NCBI GenBank assembly: GCA_031763025.1
Contig: JASSKH010000030.1
Span: forward strand, 3,355,197-3,419,196
Reading direction: 5' to 3'
Source: Macrocystis pyrifera
Taxonomy: Eukaryota > Sar > Phaeophyceae > Laminariales > Laminariaceae
Length of the DNA: 64,000 bases
Under the pieces are notes generated by a model, which ran no database searches, was not told the origin of the DNA, and saw nothing but the letters and a program-made list of their open reading frames with translations. The position numbers and the translations under genes were made by a program. Each line of letters opens with the position of its first letter. Position 1 is the first letter of the stretch. Shown here one piece after another: positions 44,930 to 57,300 of this stretch.

Positions 44930-45034
44930 TTACGGGGGAATATAGTAAATAGGACATATGGTACACACAAAAACCTATCTATTTACCTTTTTTCGCCAAC
45001 AAGTTTTGGTCCTACTAACTATGGTCCTCCGTAA
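44930..45034. mobile_element. MITE family A, copy 3 (105 bp)
   Basis: TTACGGGGGAATATAGTAAA at the left is complemented by ...CTATGGTCCTCCGTAA at the right. TA flanks both ends (44,928-44,929 and 45,035-45,036). The interior CACACAAAAACCTATC matches copies 2 and 4. Confidence 0.88.
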
Positions 45035-45063
45035 TAGTGAATCAATGCTACTTGAACGACTCG

Positions 45064-45369
45064 TTCAGGCCCGTGTATCGCCCGGGTGGTGTAGTGGTAC
45101 CCTCGGTACCCTCAAATGCTGCTAGAGTTGATTCCGTGAAATCGAACCCAACACTATGGTGATGAAGTCTTTTTTTTTCAAAAATAGAAAATGATTCAAC
45201 TGCTGAGAGCGCGTAGCGTGGGTAGGCGCAATTCGACGCGAGTCGACGAGGAGAGAAAGGGCTAAAGTCTCTCGCGATAAAAATGAAGGCACGAACCGTA
45301 GTGGGGAGGGGCGAGGAGAGCGTACTATGTGACCCCGGATCTGAGTTACAACTACGTAGGAGGGAGAAC
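45064..45369 (+). repeat. Dispersed repeat family R, copy 1, with tRNA-like head
   Basis: The body (45,231-45,369: TCGACGAGGAGAGAAAGGGC, GATAAAAATG, GCACGAACCGTAGTGGGGAG, GATCTGAGTTAC) recurs at 48,028-48,160 and 58,581-58,714. Here it is preceded by GGGTGGTGTAGTGGTACC (A-box-like) and, about 35 bp on, GAGTTGATTCC (B-box-like, one base short). That arrangement suggests a tRNA-derived SINE. The tRNA relation is tentative; the repeat family is clear. Confidence 0.6.
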
Positions 45370-47739
45370 GAAAAAAGGCGAAGATAATAAATGGGAGGAA
45401 AAAAGGAAAAAAGAAAAAATGAGAGTTGCCGACGCGATGCATAGTAGTTTGTCACACAACACTCGTGGTGTCACAACCAGCAGCAAGGTATAATCGAGAG
45501 AAAAAAGCGCAAGCTCCTCTACGATGTGTCCAATACGCACGCCCTTTGAATTGAATCCAAGAGCTCAGAGATCGAAGAGAAAAAACTGCGAACGTTTATC
45601 AAGTACAGCGAAAAGTGTTCCCTGAATTAGTTTTGTGTTTGTGCTCGAAACGCCACGGCAAAGTCTAATTAGAGAATTGAATACCACTTCCATGAAAAGC
45701 CAACAAGAAACTCAAAACGACCGTTTGGTTCGATTTGCTGTGGACGCTGAGCCGGCGTATGAATAGCATGCCGGCTGGACTTGAAGATGCAACAAGGCTG
45801 GGACATGAGAAGATAGCGACTTTCGTGATTTCCTGCTGCGGAGCAATTCGGATTCTACCATAGCCCTGAACGTCAAACAATATTGTTTTTGTGGAACCCA
45901 TCCCAGAATGACAACGCTGGTGGGTACCTACTACAGCCCAGCTATATATATATCTGCTCCATCGGCTACTACTACATTCGACTATTAATACCTCAGTACG
46001 ACTCTTGACTCTCCATCGTCCCCAGAAAGCGTCGGCAACCCATAGAATTGATGGCGCGATAGATAGATGATGGCTGTGCGGCTGCCACATGCTGAGACGA
46101 TGAAGACACGGAGAGAGGCTCATGATCTGCTGGAATGATGTTTGTCGAGGCTCCATCTCTATGATAATATATATATATATATATATTAATAGTTACATTC
46201 ACAAACCCGTCAACGGGACATCTAGCTTAGGGTCAGCATCGCTGAAGCACCGGGCTAGTTGATCCCCCAGATGACACACATAAAAGATATTAATGAGTAC
46301 CTGGTAGCTGCTACCTGGTACTTCATGTATTTGTAGAGATCGCTGACTGCTTTGTGCGATGCTCCACCGCAGCAGCAGTATCCATTATATCCGCCGCATG
46401 GTCCGTATCCACCTATGAACCTCGGGGATGCGCCCAGAATGTCCCCTGATGACCACATGCCACAACATCACTGATTCTACAAACTGTACGGAAGGCCCCT
46501 AGTGGCACATACTCACATAGTCTAAAGAGTACTATTAATAAGTGTTCAACTCCATGCATCTAGCGGCCATCCACCGGTGCAACAATTTTGGCCCAGACTT
46601 CTCCCAGTCCTTCTATATGCGCATGCCACTATGAGAAATTGCCACGTGGCGTCACTGCACGTTTTTATTGCACTGGTTTGGGCTATACTGGTACAAGTGT
46701 TGTAGTACATACCTGGTGTGTTGCTGCGTACTCTTCGCATCAAGCCGATACATCTACCTCGCTCCCTGCGGCACCCAGCACACCCCTTTCGTCTATGCCG
46801 GAAAAACCGGGTTGGGTTGGGGGGGAGAAATCCCATGGTATACCAAGATAGCTTTCTATCCCTCCTTTCTGTTGCGATCGCGGGCTTTCGCATGAAGGGG
46901 CGACTAGGGGAGACACTAAACAGCACTATAGAGTCACAGAATATACGCCGTACGGAGGAACTTCTATCGATAGGAGGGGACGATCGAACGTATGGTATAA
47001 TACCTCAACCCAGCCATACAAAACACGGAAAAAAATCGGCCACCGGCAGTAGTTAAGTTGACACAACATAAATACATACAGTAGAATCAGGTGTAGAACC
47101 GAGCGTCGACGATTTTGCAAGCACACACGAAAAACTGTCTAGTTTTGGAAAACCCGTGCGTATACGTAGTTCTTTCCGATCGTTCTGCTGCAATTGGGTA
47201 CAATACAGTACCCACGTATGATCTGCAGACAGAGAACATACTCTGTCAACCGACAGAGAACATACTCTGTCAACCTCAATGGTATCCTACCTACTCTGTG
47301 ACGCGGGCTAGATTATAAGCTTCGCCACGTTATAAAATAAGCGTGGGGTATGCGTTGCTCACGCGAAAGCTCCTGCGTGCGGCAGGGACGTTATCAAGCG
47401 ACAGAAAACACGCAAGGGCGGACGAGACAGCCGCGGCCGAAAACAATGCGCAAATGATAAATAACGACATGCTTACACAGCGATACAAGTCCTATCCCTG
47501 GTTGAAATTCAGCTTCTCCACAGCATGCAAGAAGGCCATTACGAGACGTATTGCAGAGCGTGTTCTTCTCGCCTACAAACCGCAGGTGTCCCTGTCGAAG
47601 CTGTAGGCGATGTCGGCGCAGAACTGCAGCATAAACAAGAGCGGACGGCGGCAGTGGAATACACGAGGTAACATAAGAAAGGAGGAGCTTTGGTGACACA
47701 GTATAATTGAGCTTTGGGGAGCGCACACGCGGCACGAGA
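45370..47739. other. No recognisable gene
   Basis: Short frames on both strands. A TA dinucleotide run lies at 46,163-46,187, and a 24 bp unit containing CAGAGAACATACTCTG is duplicated at 47,228-47,275. Confidence 0.4.
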
Positions 47740-47991
47740 CTACCGTAGAACACGCATGATACATAACATGATACCACACACCCCTCGGAAGAATTTCGAA
47801 CCGTTTATTTCTAGAACACAGCGAAGGCGCAAACGCCGAGCAATGATGTGTCTATGTAGATATCTCGTCGGCATCTTCCCAAAGCCATCATTCTCGGTGT
47901 GTGTGCCCCCTCTCCCCTGGGTTTGGAGAAACTCGTCTCGGAAAGTTCGTCCCAGAGGGTGTGTTTTCTTATCACCCGTGTGATACAGTAG
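47740..47991. mobile_element. MITE family B, copy 1 (~252 bp)
   Basis: The left end CTACCGTAGAACACGCATGA ... ACACACCCCTCGGA pairs with the right end ...GAGGGTGTGTTTTCTTATCA CCCGTGTGATACAGTAG. The second copy at 51,426-51,690 has the same ends and the shared interior TTTGGAGAAAC. There is no transposase frame. Confidence 0.7.
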
Positions 47992-48027
47992 TCAGGCCCG
48001 TGTGCGATGCTAACCACGCGCTCATAT

Positions 48028-48160
48028 TTCGATGCGAGTCGACGAGGGAAGAAAAAATCGAAGGCTTCTCGCAATAAAAATGCACCAGTAAGGCGCGAAC
48101 CGCAATGGGGGGAGGAGGGAGGAGAGCCTAGGATCTAAGTTACGACCAGGAAGGAGAGAG
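48028..48160 (+). repeat. Dispersed repeat family R, copy 2
   Basis: It matches the bodies at 45,231-45,369 and 58,581-58,714 (GATGCGAGTCGACGAGGGAA, CTCGCAATAAAAATGC, GGCGCGAACCGCAATGGGG). It lies directly after MITE B copy 1; the shared GTCAGGCCCGTGT joint precedes it. Confidence 0.7.
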
Positions 48161-48304
48161 AAAAAGAGCGAAATATATCACAAATGGGACGACAAAGAAA
48201 AAAACACTTCCAACGTGCGATGTGCCGTGCAACGACGGTCTCGAGGAGGGGCAACAACACGACAACAGCTGCAGGAGGCGATATCAAGAACGAAGCAGCC
48301 GCGC

Positions 48305-51300
48305 TTAGATGCCCATGACACCACACTCAGGCTCAAGGCTCACATTGGCGTCGTTGTTTTCGAAGACCGTGGCCTCTGGGAAGGTGATTTTCGCGGGCCT
48401 GTATTCCCTGCCATAGTCTTCCTCGAAATCATCATAAGCAGTGAGCTCCACGACGTTGAAGATCCCTGCTGCCCGGTTGGCGCGGTTGTTTTTAAAGGTA
48501 GTCGCCCCTTCGAGTCTGTAGAAAAATCACAACATTCAGTCGCCATGCAGGAAGGGGAAGAGACAGGTTCGCAGGTTCGATTGCTGCCCACGGTAAAGAT
48601 GTACAACATCGTTGGAGCACGCGCGAAAACATTTTCGACAGCTTGTCTATCGCAAGCAGTGGTGAGGAACAGCCAACGCGTCGGCAGCAGAGGAAAAACA
48701 CGAGGGACATCAGGCGAGCGCGCGGCTTGTATAGGCGAAGTATGGCTTCGCGGAGTTCTTCGTTTTTAAACGTACCAGACTGGCGCGTTGTTAGCGGCTC
48801 GAAAAGTGAGTTTTGTTGTTTATAGTAAAAGCTATTTTTAAAAAACTCAGCTAGGTGGCCTACGTCGCGACGCTCAACCAGTAAGCCGTGAAGTCCAGCC
48901 AACCCGTACCCCTAACTATGACATTTCGGAATGTGCTTTGTACGGCGGAGGTATTATAGCACCTTTTTTTTCTGAGGCTCCTAACGTGAGGAATTCTGCA
49001 TCTCTCCCAAAAACTGATTAGGAGAAAAGAGCGGATGCTTAACCTCGGCCTGTCTTAGGTACTGTTCGAAAACGATTGTAAGCGAAAAGAAGACAAACGA
49101 GATTGGGTAGTTCCTCGGCTGAGGAAACCCGTCATCCAGAAATATATGGGGAAAAGGCTCTACGTCTACCGTAGCACGCGTTTACGTACAGAAAACGAGT
49201 CACGGGGGGACGCTCGGTTCAGCCGCAGTATTCATACATTGTATCCTGTCGACGAGAGGAAACCCTCGACCCGTAGAAGTTTTACGAAACTACGAATGCT
49301 ATTACATACAGTAGTACATCAAGAGCGTGACTTCACCCGCTACATAGGGGATCGATCGCGCGTAACACAGCGGCGCTCACAGCATGTCTCCACCGTCGTA
49401 GTTGTAGAGTGCCCCTCCGCTTCCACCGTCGCCGGTGCTTGCCGCGATATTTCCATCGAATGTGCTGCCGGCCAGGAACGCCACGTCACCGCCCTCATTA
49501 GAGAAAGCCCCGCCAAATTGCTGACACAGGAAGGAAGCAAGCAAGGAACGAAGGAAGGAAGGGGGGGAGGGAGGGAGGAAGCGGAAGGAACATCGCGGAG
49601 CAAGCGTTGGTGGTTTTGTCGTGGGCAAGGCAAACAAAAAGCGAACAGCAGATGCACGATGGAAACGTAGAAGCGGTCACGCCTGCATGAGGTGCGCGCA
49701 TCACTTTGTTGCAGAAACTACCTAGTGCAGGTAGTACTGTCAACGCCCTGCACTCATTCAAGTGGAGACTGGCTATGCTGTTGCGTCAACGGGTGGGCGG
49801 CATCCTATGAAGCATCGACCACACATAGAAAGGGATGCTTGTGTCCCCTTTTCCTGATTTTTCTATTTATAGAAAAGAGATTGTCCGATTTGTACAAAAC
49901 GTACTGCCGGGTTACAAATATAACGCTACGGTGCTGCTTCCGCCGGAATTCTATCTTACGCCGATATCGAGGAGCATTTGCCCCATCTCACGTTCGAAGC
50001 CAAGTTCTCCTGGAACGTGACAAAGCTGTTGAACACGAAAGTGGCCCACCTCTTCTGGTAAATGGCGCCTCCATCCTGCGACGGCAGTAACAGTAGCAGC
50101 AGCAGCACAAATGCGTAACGATAGCCAGATTGCGAAAAAGTGCAACTCAACGACTCACAACAGCTCCGCCTGTGGAAGGGGCACGTACTGCGGATTTACC
50201 AGTGTTACCTACCCCACAAATACAGGATAGTTGCATGCGAAGTCGACATCAGTAGAAAATGTGTACGCAGAGTCACTACATACCTACTAATAAGCTTAAT
50301 ACACTGCCTGGCAAGCAGGAGGACCGGCTCCCTAAGCCTCATGCTATTTAGACAGGCACGTCTACCATTAATTGAATATAACCTGAAACAATCGAGCATG
50401 CCCACAGCGGGATTCACAGGTTAGTACCCCAAGACGGTCACAGCACTCCTGGTGGCAACACAAGTGTGTCGCACGCTCTGTTGCACCTGGTACACCAAAA
50501 GCAACCAAGCAATCACTTGAGCGCGGCTGTATACTGGTGGACACTACTGTACTCTATTCTACTGTAAAACAGTTGACCAGCCCAGCCGGCACAACAAGTA
50601 GTGCGTGCAACGCTTCGCTCACCCTGCCATGGTTGCTGGTGAAGTTGGCCTCGCCATCGACCATCACGTCCCCGCGATTAAATATGCCACCGCCCTCGCC
50701 CCTGCCCGCATCGAACTAACCGTTTCACCAATCACAAGCGCGAGAACGGACCAGAGCGAGCGAGGTACAACAAGGCAGGCCCCATATAGGTTTAGCTGTC
50801 GCGAGCACGCCATGATGAGCGTCTGGGGAGGCGTGAGAGTGGAGCCAAGGACAGCGCGGTCGTGTGACCCACGATCCAGTAAATCCGTGCCGTCCATCGT
50901 ACAACAATGAGGACTGTTGAAGCCGAGGGGAGTCGAGGAAGCGAACCGAAAGAATCGTTTATTTAATCCTTTTCCTAAGCGAGTCGCACGTACGTACGGC
51001 AGTATGCACACACACGAGCAAGAGTATTTGGCGCCGCAAACCCCTCGGTAGCCACCCAGCTGCGCCCGTTCCCTTCACAATTCAGTACAACTTACATACA
51101 CGTAGGCATCGTTGTTCGTCATCGTCAGCTTCCCCATGAAGTGCATTGTCCCCTTAGCATGGTGGTACACCGCCCCGCCGCCCCCGGAGCTGCCATGGTA
51201 CACCTCTTCGCCGGCCTCGTTGAACGACTCCCCCGGAACTTGCTGGTTGTAGCATCTCGAAAACGTTGCATCCTTCTCGAAAGTAAGTGTCCCCTGTTCG

Positions 51301-54300
51301 ACGCGCGGCGGGTGTTCACGCCGGGTCAGTACCTAGCGTCTGGACTAAAATATTGATGCCGTTGGCATAGGACAACCCTACGATATACCGGTTTTGGTAC
51401 CTGGTAAGATATACCGTACCTGTAACTACCGTATCACACGGGTGATAAGATAACACACCCCCTCGGACGATTTTTCCGAGACGATTTTTCTCGACAACGA
51501 GCCGGGAGGGTGGATGCACACGCCGAGCGAGAGCGCGTCTTGTCGAAAGAGGTCGACGACATACTTCTGCGTAAAGCCGTAATTTTCGTTTTGTGTGGGC
51601 CCCCTCCTTGTTTTTTGGAGAAACCCATCGCAGAAACATCGTCTCAGGGGGGGGGGGGGTGTTATCTTGTCGCCCGTGTGACTACGGTAGGAAGGTCGAG
51701 TGCTCGCAAAAAAATGACCCTCGATCGAGGAAGCTATTTCTGCCACACTCCGATCTCCGCTCGAACGGTGGTGGCCACCGGGATGCATGCTACACACAAG
51801 ATTGCGGCACGATTCCAGTCCCCAAAAATTGAACAAGATTGCGGCACGATTCCAGTCCCCAAAAATTGAAGTGCTTGCTTGTGATACTGTTCCAACATAT
51901 CTGGTGTATTTATATTTATAGGTGGAGTCTGGCGGCCTTTGTGACGCTGCCGTCGCTTTGTGCATTGAGCGCAAACGCACTCTTTTTTTTTTCTACCATC
52001 GCTTTACTTTCCAGCTTAACTCACAAGAGGCTTTACCCTTAGCGATCTTCTGGACAAGCCGTGGTCACAGGTGTCGCTCCTTTCCCCCCCCCGGTACGTA
52101 CCTTCATTTTTCTTGCGCATAGGGTTCACAGCATTCTCACTGCTCGTCGATTTTCATCGAATGTTGCTGACTCACGCGCTCGCTCTTTCCGCCGATCATG
52201 TTTCATGCAAGAAAACGTCCTTACGAGAATGCACTCGGTGAGATTCGAACCCACGAAAATGATCTTAGTAGGCACGAGGACCACCTACAAAGCCACCGGG
52301 GACGCCAGCTGGGTGGTAATCAATGCCGTCTCCAATGAAGAACGGAGAAAGGCAACAACACCACATAATTGTCCATGGCCCACTTTTGTTAGAAAGTCGA
52401 CACCTATTATTAATAACAGACATTTTTATCGGGGCAGAAAATGAACGACAACGATTCACATGCTCCAAGCAAACAAAAAAAAAAAAAACATCGGGAAAGC
52501 CACACAACGCGCCCATTCGCTTTTTGCCATACCTACCCCGAGGAAGGGGCCAGGACCGCTCGGCTTTCCTTTCACGCGGACCCGCAACAGCAACAACATT
52601 GTCGGCATGTCACTTGCCTCCTGGCTTCGTTCCGAGATGATTTCCATAACACTCCCGAGAAAAACGTATCCGTAAAAATTAACGCTGACCACCGGATGTT
52701 GGCCGCAATAGTGTGCGCATAGCATACCTTGCTGTAGATAGCCGCACCCTTGACGAATCTGCGGATACCCGTGTCGGCCGGAATAATGGAGATGTCCGCA
52801 AAATCTGCCGTCCCCTGGAAGACTCCGACCGCGCCGAGCTCCAACTTTAAGGCGCCGCCGTTGTGGTCCTGGCGAGTGGACGAAAAGGCGGCGGAATGCC
52901 GAGTTTGGGCATGAGTTGAGTCGGTACGCTTGGAATCTCGGTAAGTACATACTCGCATGTGTTTCCATCACCGACCCGGGACGGTGTTGTGAATGGCGAG
53001 CTTAAATTCGGTAAACACCGACTCCGGGTTTAAGGCATCTCTTACGGAAAACTGTTTTTTTCCCCCTGGAAATGGAAGTATCAGCACCTTTGTAGGCGTG
53101 TTGGGGCGGGAACCGGGGCGAAAGAGTCCCATTTTTCTTAAAATTCCCACTAGCTATTTCGCGAGAGGCACCCAACGCCGTTTGCCGTTTCTCCAGGATA
53201 GTTTCCAGTTTCCTCTACATCAATTTCGGACGTGAATAGTCCGAAAAATAGGTCCTTCTTTCGGATGAAACGTCGATACATATATATGGAAGTCTCTTCT
53301 AGTTTTTTGTCTGAAAATGACGCGAACTCCTGTTTTTCTGTCCGAAAATGACACAAAAAAATCAAGCGACATTCCTGGAGAAAAAACTAACGGATCTAAA
53401 TACCTCTCACCAAAGGGGCGCAAGTATTTTGAGAAGGGTGAGCCCGAGTCGGTCGGACTCCGGATCAAAAAGCAAGCGAAACAATCGCGCGTGGAAATCT
53501 CATCTTCAGATATTGTATCGGATTCCAAAATCCTTCCGTATTGTAAGAGATGTTGTCTAAAGTGGTAAAAAGCATAGCAGCAGTACTGCTCGTTTTATTA
53601 TCACGGGGAGGCCGTGTCGAGCCCAAATATACTTATTTTGTCCGTTTTATTAGGTCTAACCACTACACTGAGTATGTTGTTGTTGTTTTCTTTACATTAA
53701 ACCGTTCTTTCTACCCGTCGACATCCAGCACAACCAGTGTCCGTGCCGATTCTTCAAACCTAGAGAGATACAAGTTCTGTGGTCACAAAGCTACGCCACA
53801 GAGATACTACGTTGCCACGTATGCAGTAAACACAGTGGGCAATGCAATGCCATGTCATCATACTGCGTACGACAGGCACGACATATGCATTCCATGAAAT
53901 AGAGAAACGAAACGAAACAAAGAGAAAAAAAACAACTAAAACAAAGAAGACAATTCGAAAGAGAAAAAGAAACAAGAAATGTATATATATATATATATAT
54001 ATAAGAAACAAACCATCGTGCCCCCCCCGCAGGGGATCTGGCAGACACTTGAAAAGAACGAACTGGAAAAAAAAGGAAAAAGAAGAAAAACACCACTAGT
54101 CGTCGTCAAAAGAGTAAGAGTAAGAATCAGAATCAAGGGAAAAATAACGGGCAAACCAACGCACAAAGCATCCTCCAGGTAGCGGCAGCAGTTTATGGTA
54201 CGAGTAGCACAGCCAGGGTCTCCCTGCTAGTCCACCCGGTACCTTGCTACCCTGTCTGCCGCCTCCGTCCAGCGTTCGTCAACTATGCCCGGCCCCTCGG

Positions 54301-57300
54301 CGTCAGACAATACGAAACAAGCAAAGCAGGCTCGTCATCCACCCATTCCACACGACTCCTTCAATAAGGCTTATCAATCGGAGAAAGGAAGAGAAAGAAA
54401 TAAAATGAAAATCACATAGGGTCAGCGCAAAAAGAAGAAAATAAAATGAAATAAAAATAAACAAAAACAACAGGAAGACAAAGGAAGACCACGTTCGAAC
54501 CAGCTGCACCAGTTGGTGGCACGAGTAGTATAGGCATGTTCTACTTCCTAGTCTGCCCGGTACCTTGCTACCCTGTCTGCCATCTCCTTCCTACTTTCGT
54601 CCACTGCAGTTTCCCTTCTACTCCTCTTCCCCCCCCTCTCCGCATTCCCTTGGTCGGGTTTTCTGTCACTCCTCTTGCTGCCCCCCCTCCCCCCATTCCC
54701 TTGGACACCACCCACGGCGGATGCGCGGCGCTGCCTACTCAGCTCAGCCTCAGCCTCGTGCCACCTCACCATGAACCGTTCGGCTGCTTCGAGGATCCCC
54801 CGGTACCACTTCCCCGCCTTTTTTGCAGCAGTGGGCCACAGCGCGGTCTCAACTCCAAACACCAAGGGGGCAAGTTCCGTTGACCCTTCGGTGGCTCGGA
54901 ACTCCCTAAGGTCTTCGACTATGCATATATGCCAAGTCTTAAACTGTCCGCCAGGTCGAGGGTTCTCCCCACCAGCCATCGTCCCGAACATTACCCGACT
55001 GGGTAATCGATCCTTGCTTTGCCGTGCCGCCCCCCCCGCGAAGAAGAGCCGCCGTTTGCGGATGGTCGTTTCGATGCTCTCGCAACGTGTCATCTTGAGG
55101 GCCTTCGCGTACGAGAGGATGGTATGGTCAGTACGAAGTCGGCGCTGGAAACCAATGACTCGCAACAGGACATGGTGGTGAGCCGTTCGAAGCTTGGCAA
55201 AGTGTTCCGCTCTGAGGGTCCACGTCACACACCCGTACAGCAGGGTCTCAATCACCTCGGCCTTCAGCATTCGGACTTTCAGGCTAAGGAGGGCGGTCGT
55301 CCTATCATACAGCTCCGGGCCGAACCGTTTGAGGCATGCTCGCATGAGACGGATCCGTCGGTCGATTTCGAGCGAGAGGTCAGCGTTTTCGTGGATAATA
55401 CCGCCTAGCTAGTAGGTATAAGAACTGGGCCGTCTGCTTATACCTCTGGCCTGCTGCTTCGATGACGAGCGGTGGTGCGAGGGTTTTCTGGTCTGGCGTT
55501 TGTAGAAGCATTGTCCCTGTCTTCTTTTCCGACACCGTAAGGCCTGCTGCTTCGAAGACAGTCACGATGACTGTCATCATTTTCGCGAGCCCTTCAGCCG
55601 ACTTCGAGACAATTCCTGCGTCATCGGCGTACAACATGCCCCATACAGCCCTTCGCACGCACGCCAACGACTCCTGCTCCTCCGCTCCGACTACTCCAGC
55701 ATCACTGAGTTGGACCAAATCCCTTACGATGGCTTCGTCATGGCTAAAGCGTACTAGTACGACGTGTAACGCAGCAGCGAAGAATACGTTGAACAGTAAC
55801 GGTGATAGCACACAGCCTTGCCGCAGCCCCTGCGTGACATCAAACAATTCCGAGTGCTCGCCGTCATCCGTACGCACGCGAGCCCGCATGCCATCGTGGA
55901 AATTACGGATAATTCTCAGCCTCTTGGTTGGTACGCCAAAACGTGTGAGTACCTCCCATAACAGCTCTCGGTCGACAGAGTCGTACGCTTTCTGCAGATA
56001 GATGAAGCACAAGTACAGGGGGATTTTCCTCTGCCGTACAAGCTCTTGCAACCGGCGCACAACGAACAAAATATCAATCGTTGATCGTGCGGGGCGGAAG
56101 CCGCACTGTTCCTCCGGGAGTATTTCCTCGGTCTCGCAGTAGTTGCTGAGGCGGGACGCGACGATTTTCAACAAAACTTTGCCTGCGTGGGCAACAAGCT
56201 AAATCCCTCTGTAGTTGTTGCAATCAGTTCGGTCCTTCTTTTTGTGAAGGACCTTGATGATCGATCTTTCCATTGCTGGGGGACTTCTCCTGTTACCCAA
56301 ACATTGACAAGGATGTTGTGAAAGCACTGGGCGAATGCGGGGTGGTCGATTTTCAGGAGTTCGGCCGGGAGAGCATCTGGCCCGACAGCTTTCCAATTTG
56401 ACATCCCCGTAAGTGCTTCCGTCATCTCGTCCACGAATGGTTCATCTCCGAGCGACAGTTCAAGCGGTCGTGGTGGCAAGAGGTCGATGATCGTGGGATC
56501 GAGTTTAAGCGATTTCGTGTTCAAGAGTTTGTGGTATAGAGCTCAGTGGTTAGACCTATATAAAACGAACACATAATACATGATTACCTGTGATGGAATT
56601 TGGTCCCGCGAAGGACACCATCACCAGCACGAAGCTGCGTACAGTGGTGCATTTTCTTCGAATCTCACTGAGCGGTGTCCCCTTCCCTTGCACGCGCAAC
56701 CTCAGACTACTCCTTTCACATGCAGCAAACAGCCGACCCCTCGCCACGGAAAACGCGAGCCGAGGCACCCCAGGAAAACAGACTGCAACTCCGACAGATC
56801 ATCTACAGAACATCTACAGGTCATTCCGACTTCATGAACTAGATATCTCAAGACAGATAGATCTATCTGTTCCCGATATTGTACATGTGGTCTGCTGCAA
56901 TTGTAGCTCATTTTACCGGGTGAGACACGTACATTCCGCATGACCTACAGCAGCAGCACGTGTTTACTGGGTTGTATCTGCCCTATAAGGCAGATCCTGC
57001 ACAACCTCTCGCAACGGCAGGTAGGTGAGGAACTAGATGATCTATCTGTAGATAGATAGATCATGATATGTGAGACGTGCGGAACAGTCCATGGCGGAGA
57101 CTTGGCGTGACGAACTGCAAACCGATTTCCTCGGCCTCATCCATGTCTGGTATACTTTTTCTTCCTCATATACGTGATGTATATCTTGCGCGAGGCCATA
57201 TAAACCCGTAGTACGCGTGACCAAAGTATCACACACAGCTTGCATAGATGAGTTCCGGCGAAATCCTCGATCTCACAGCTGTTGGTTTTCAATTTGATAA

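Noticed and set aside
51510-51870. Plus-strand open frame across MITE B and the 37 bp duplication
   Set aside because: Its sequence is explained by the transposon ends and the tandem duplication. It lies in an intron of the minus-strand gene.
52250-52440. Possible extra exon between exons 2 and 3 of the PMP-repeat gene
   Set aside because: The repeat pattern joins cleanly from 52,728 to 51,293 (IYSK to GTLTF) without it, and no phase-consistent reading of this stretch was convincing.
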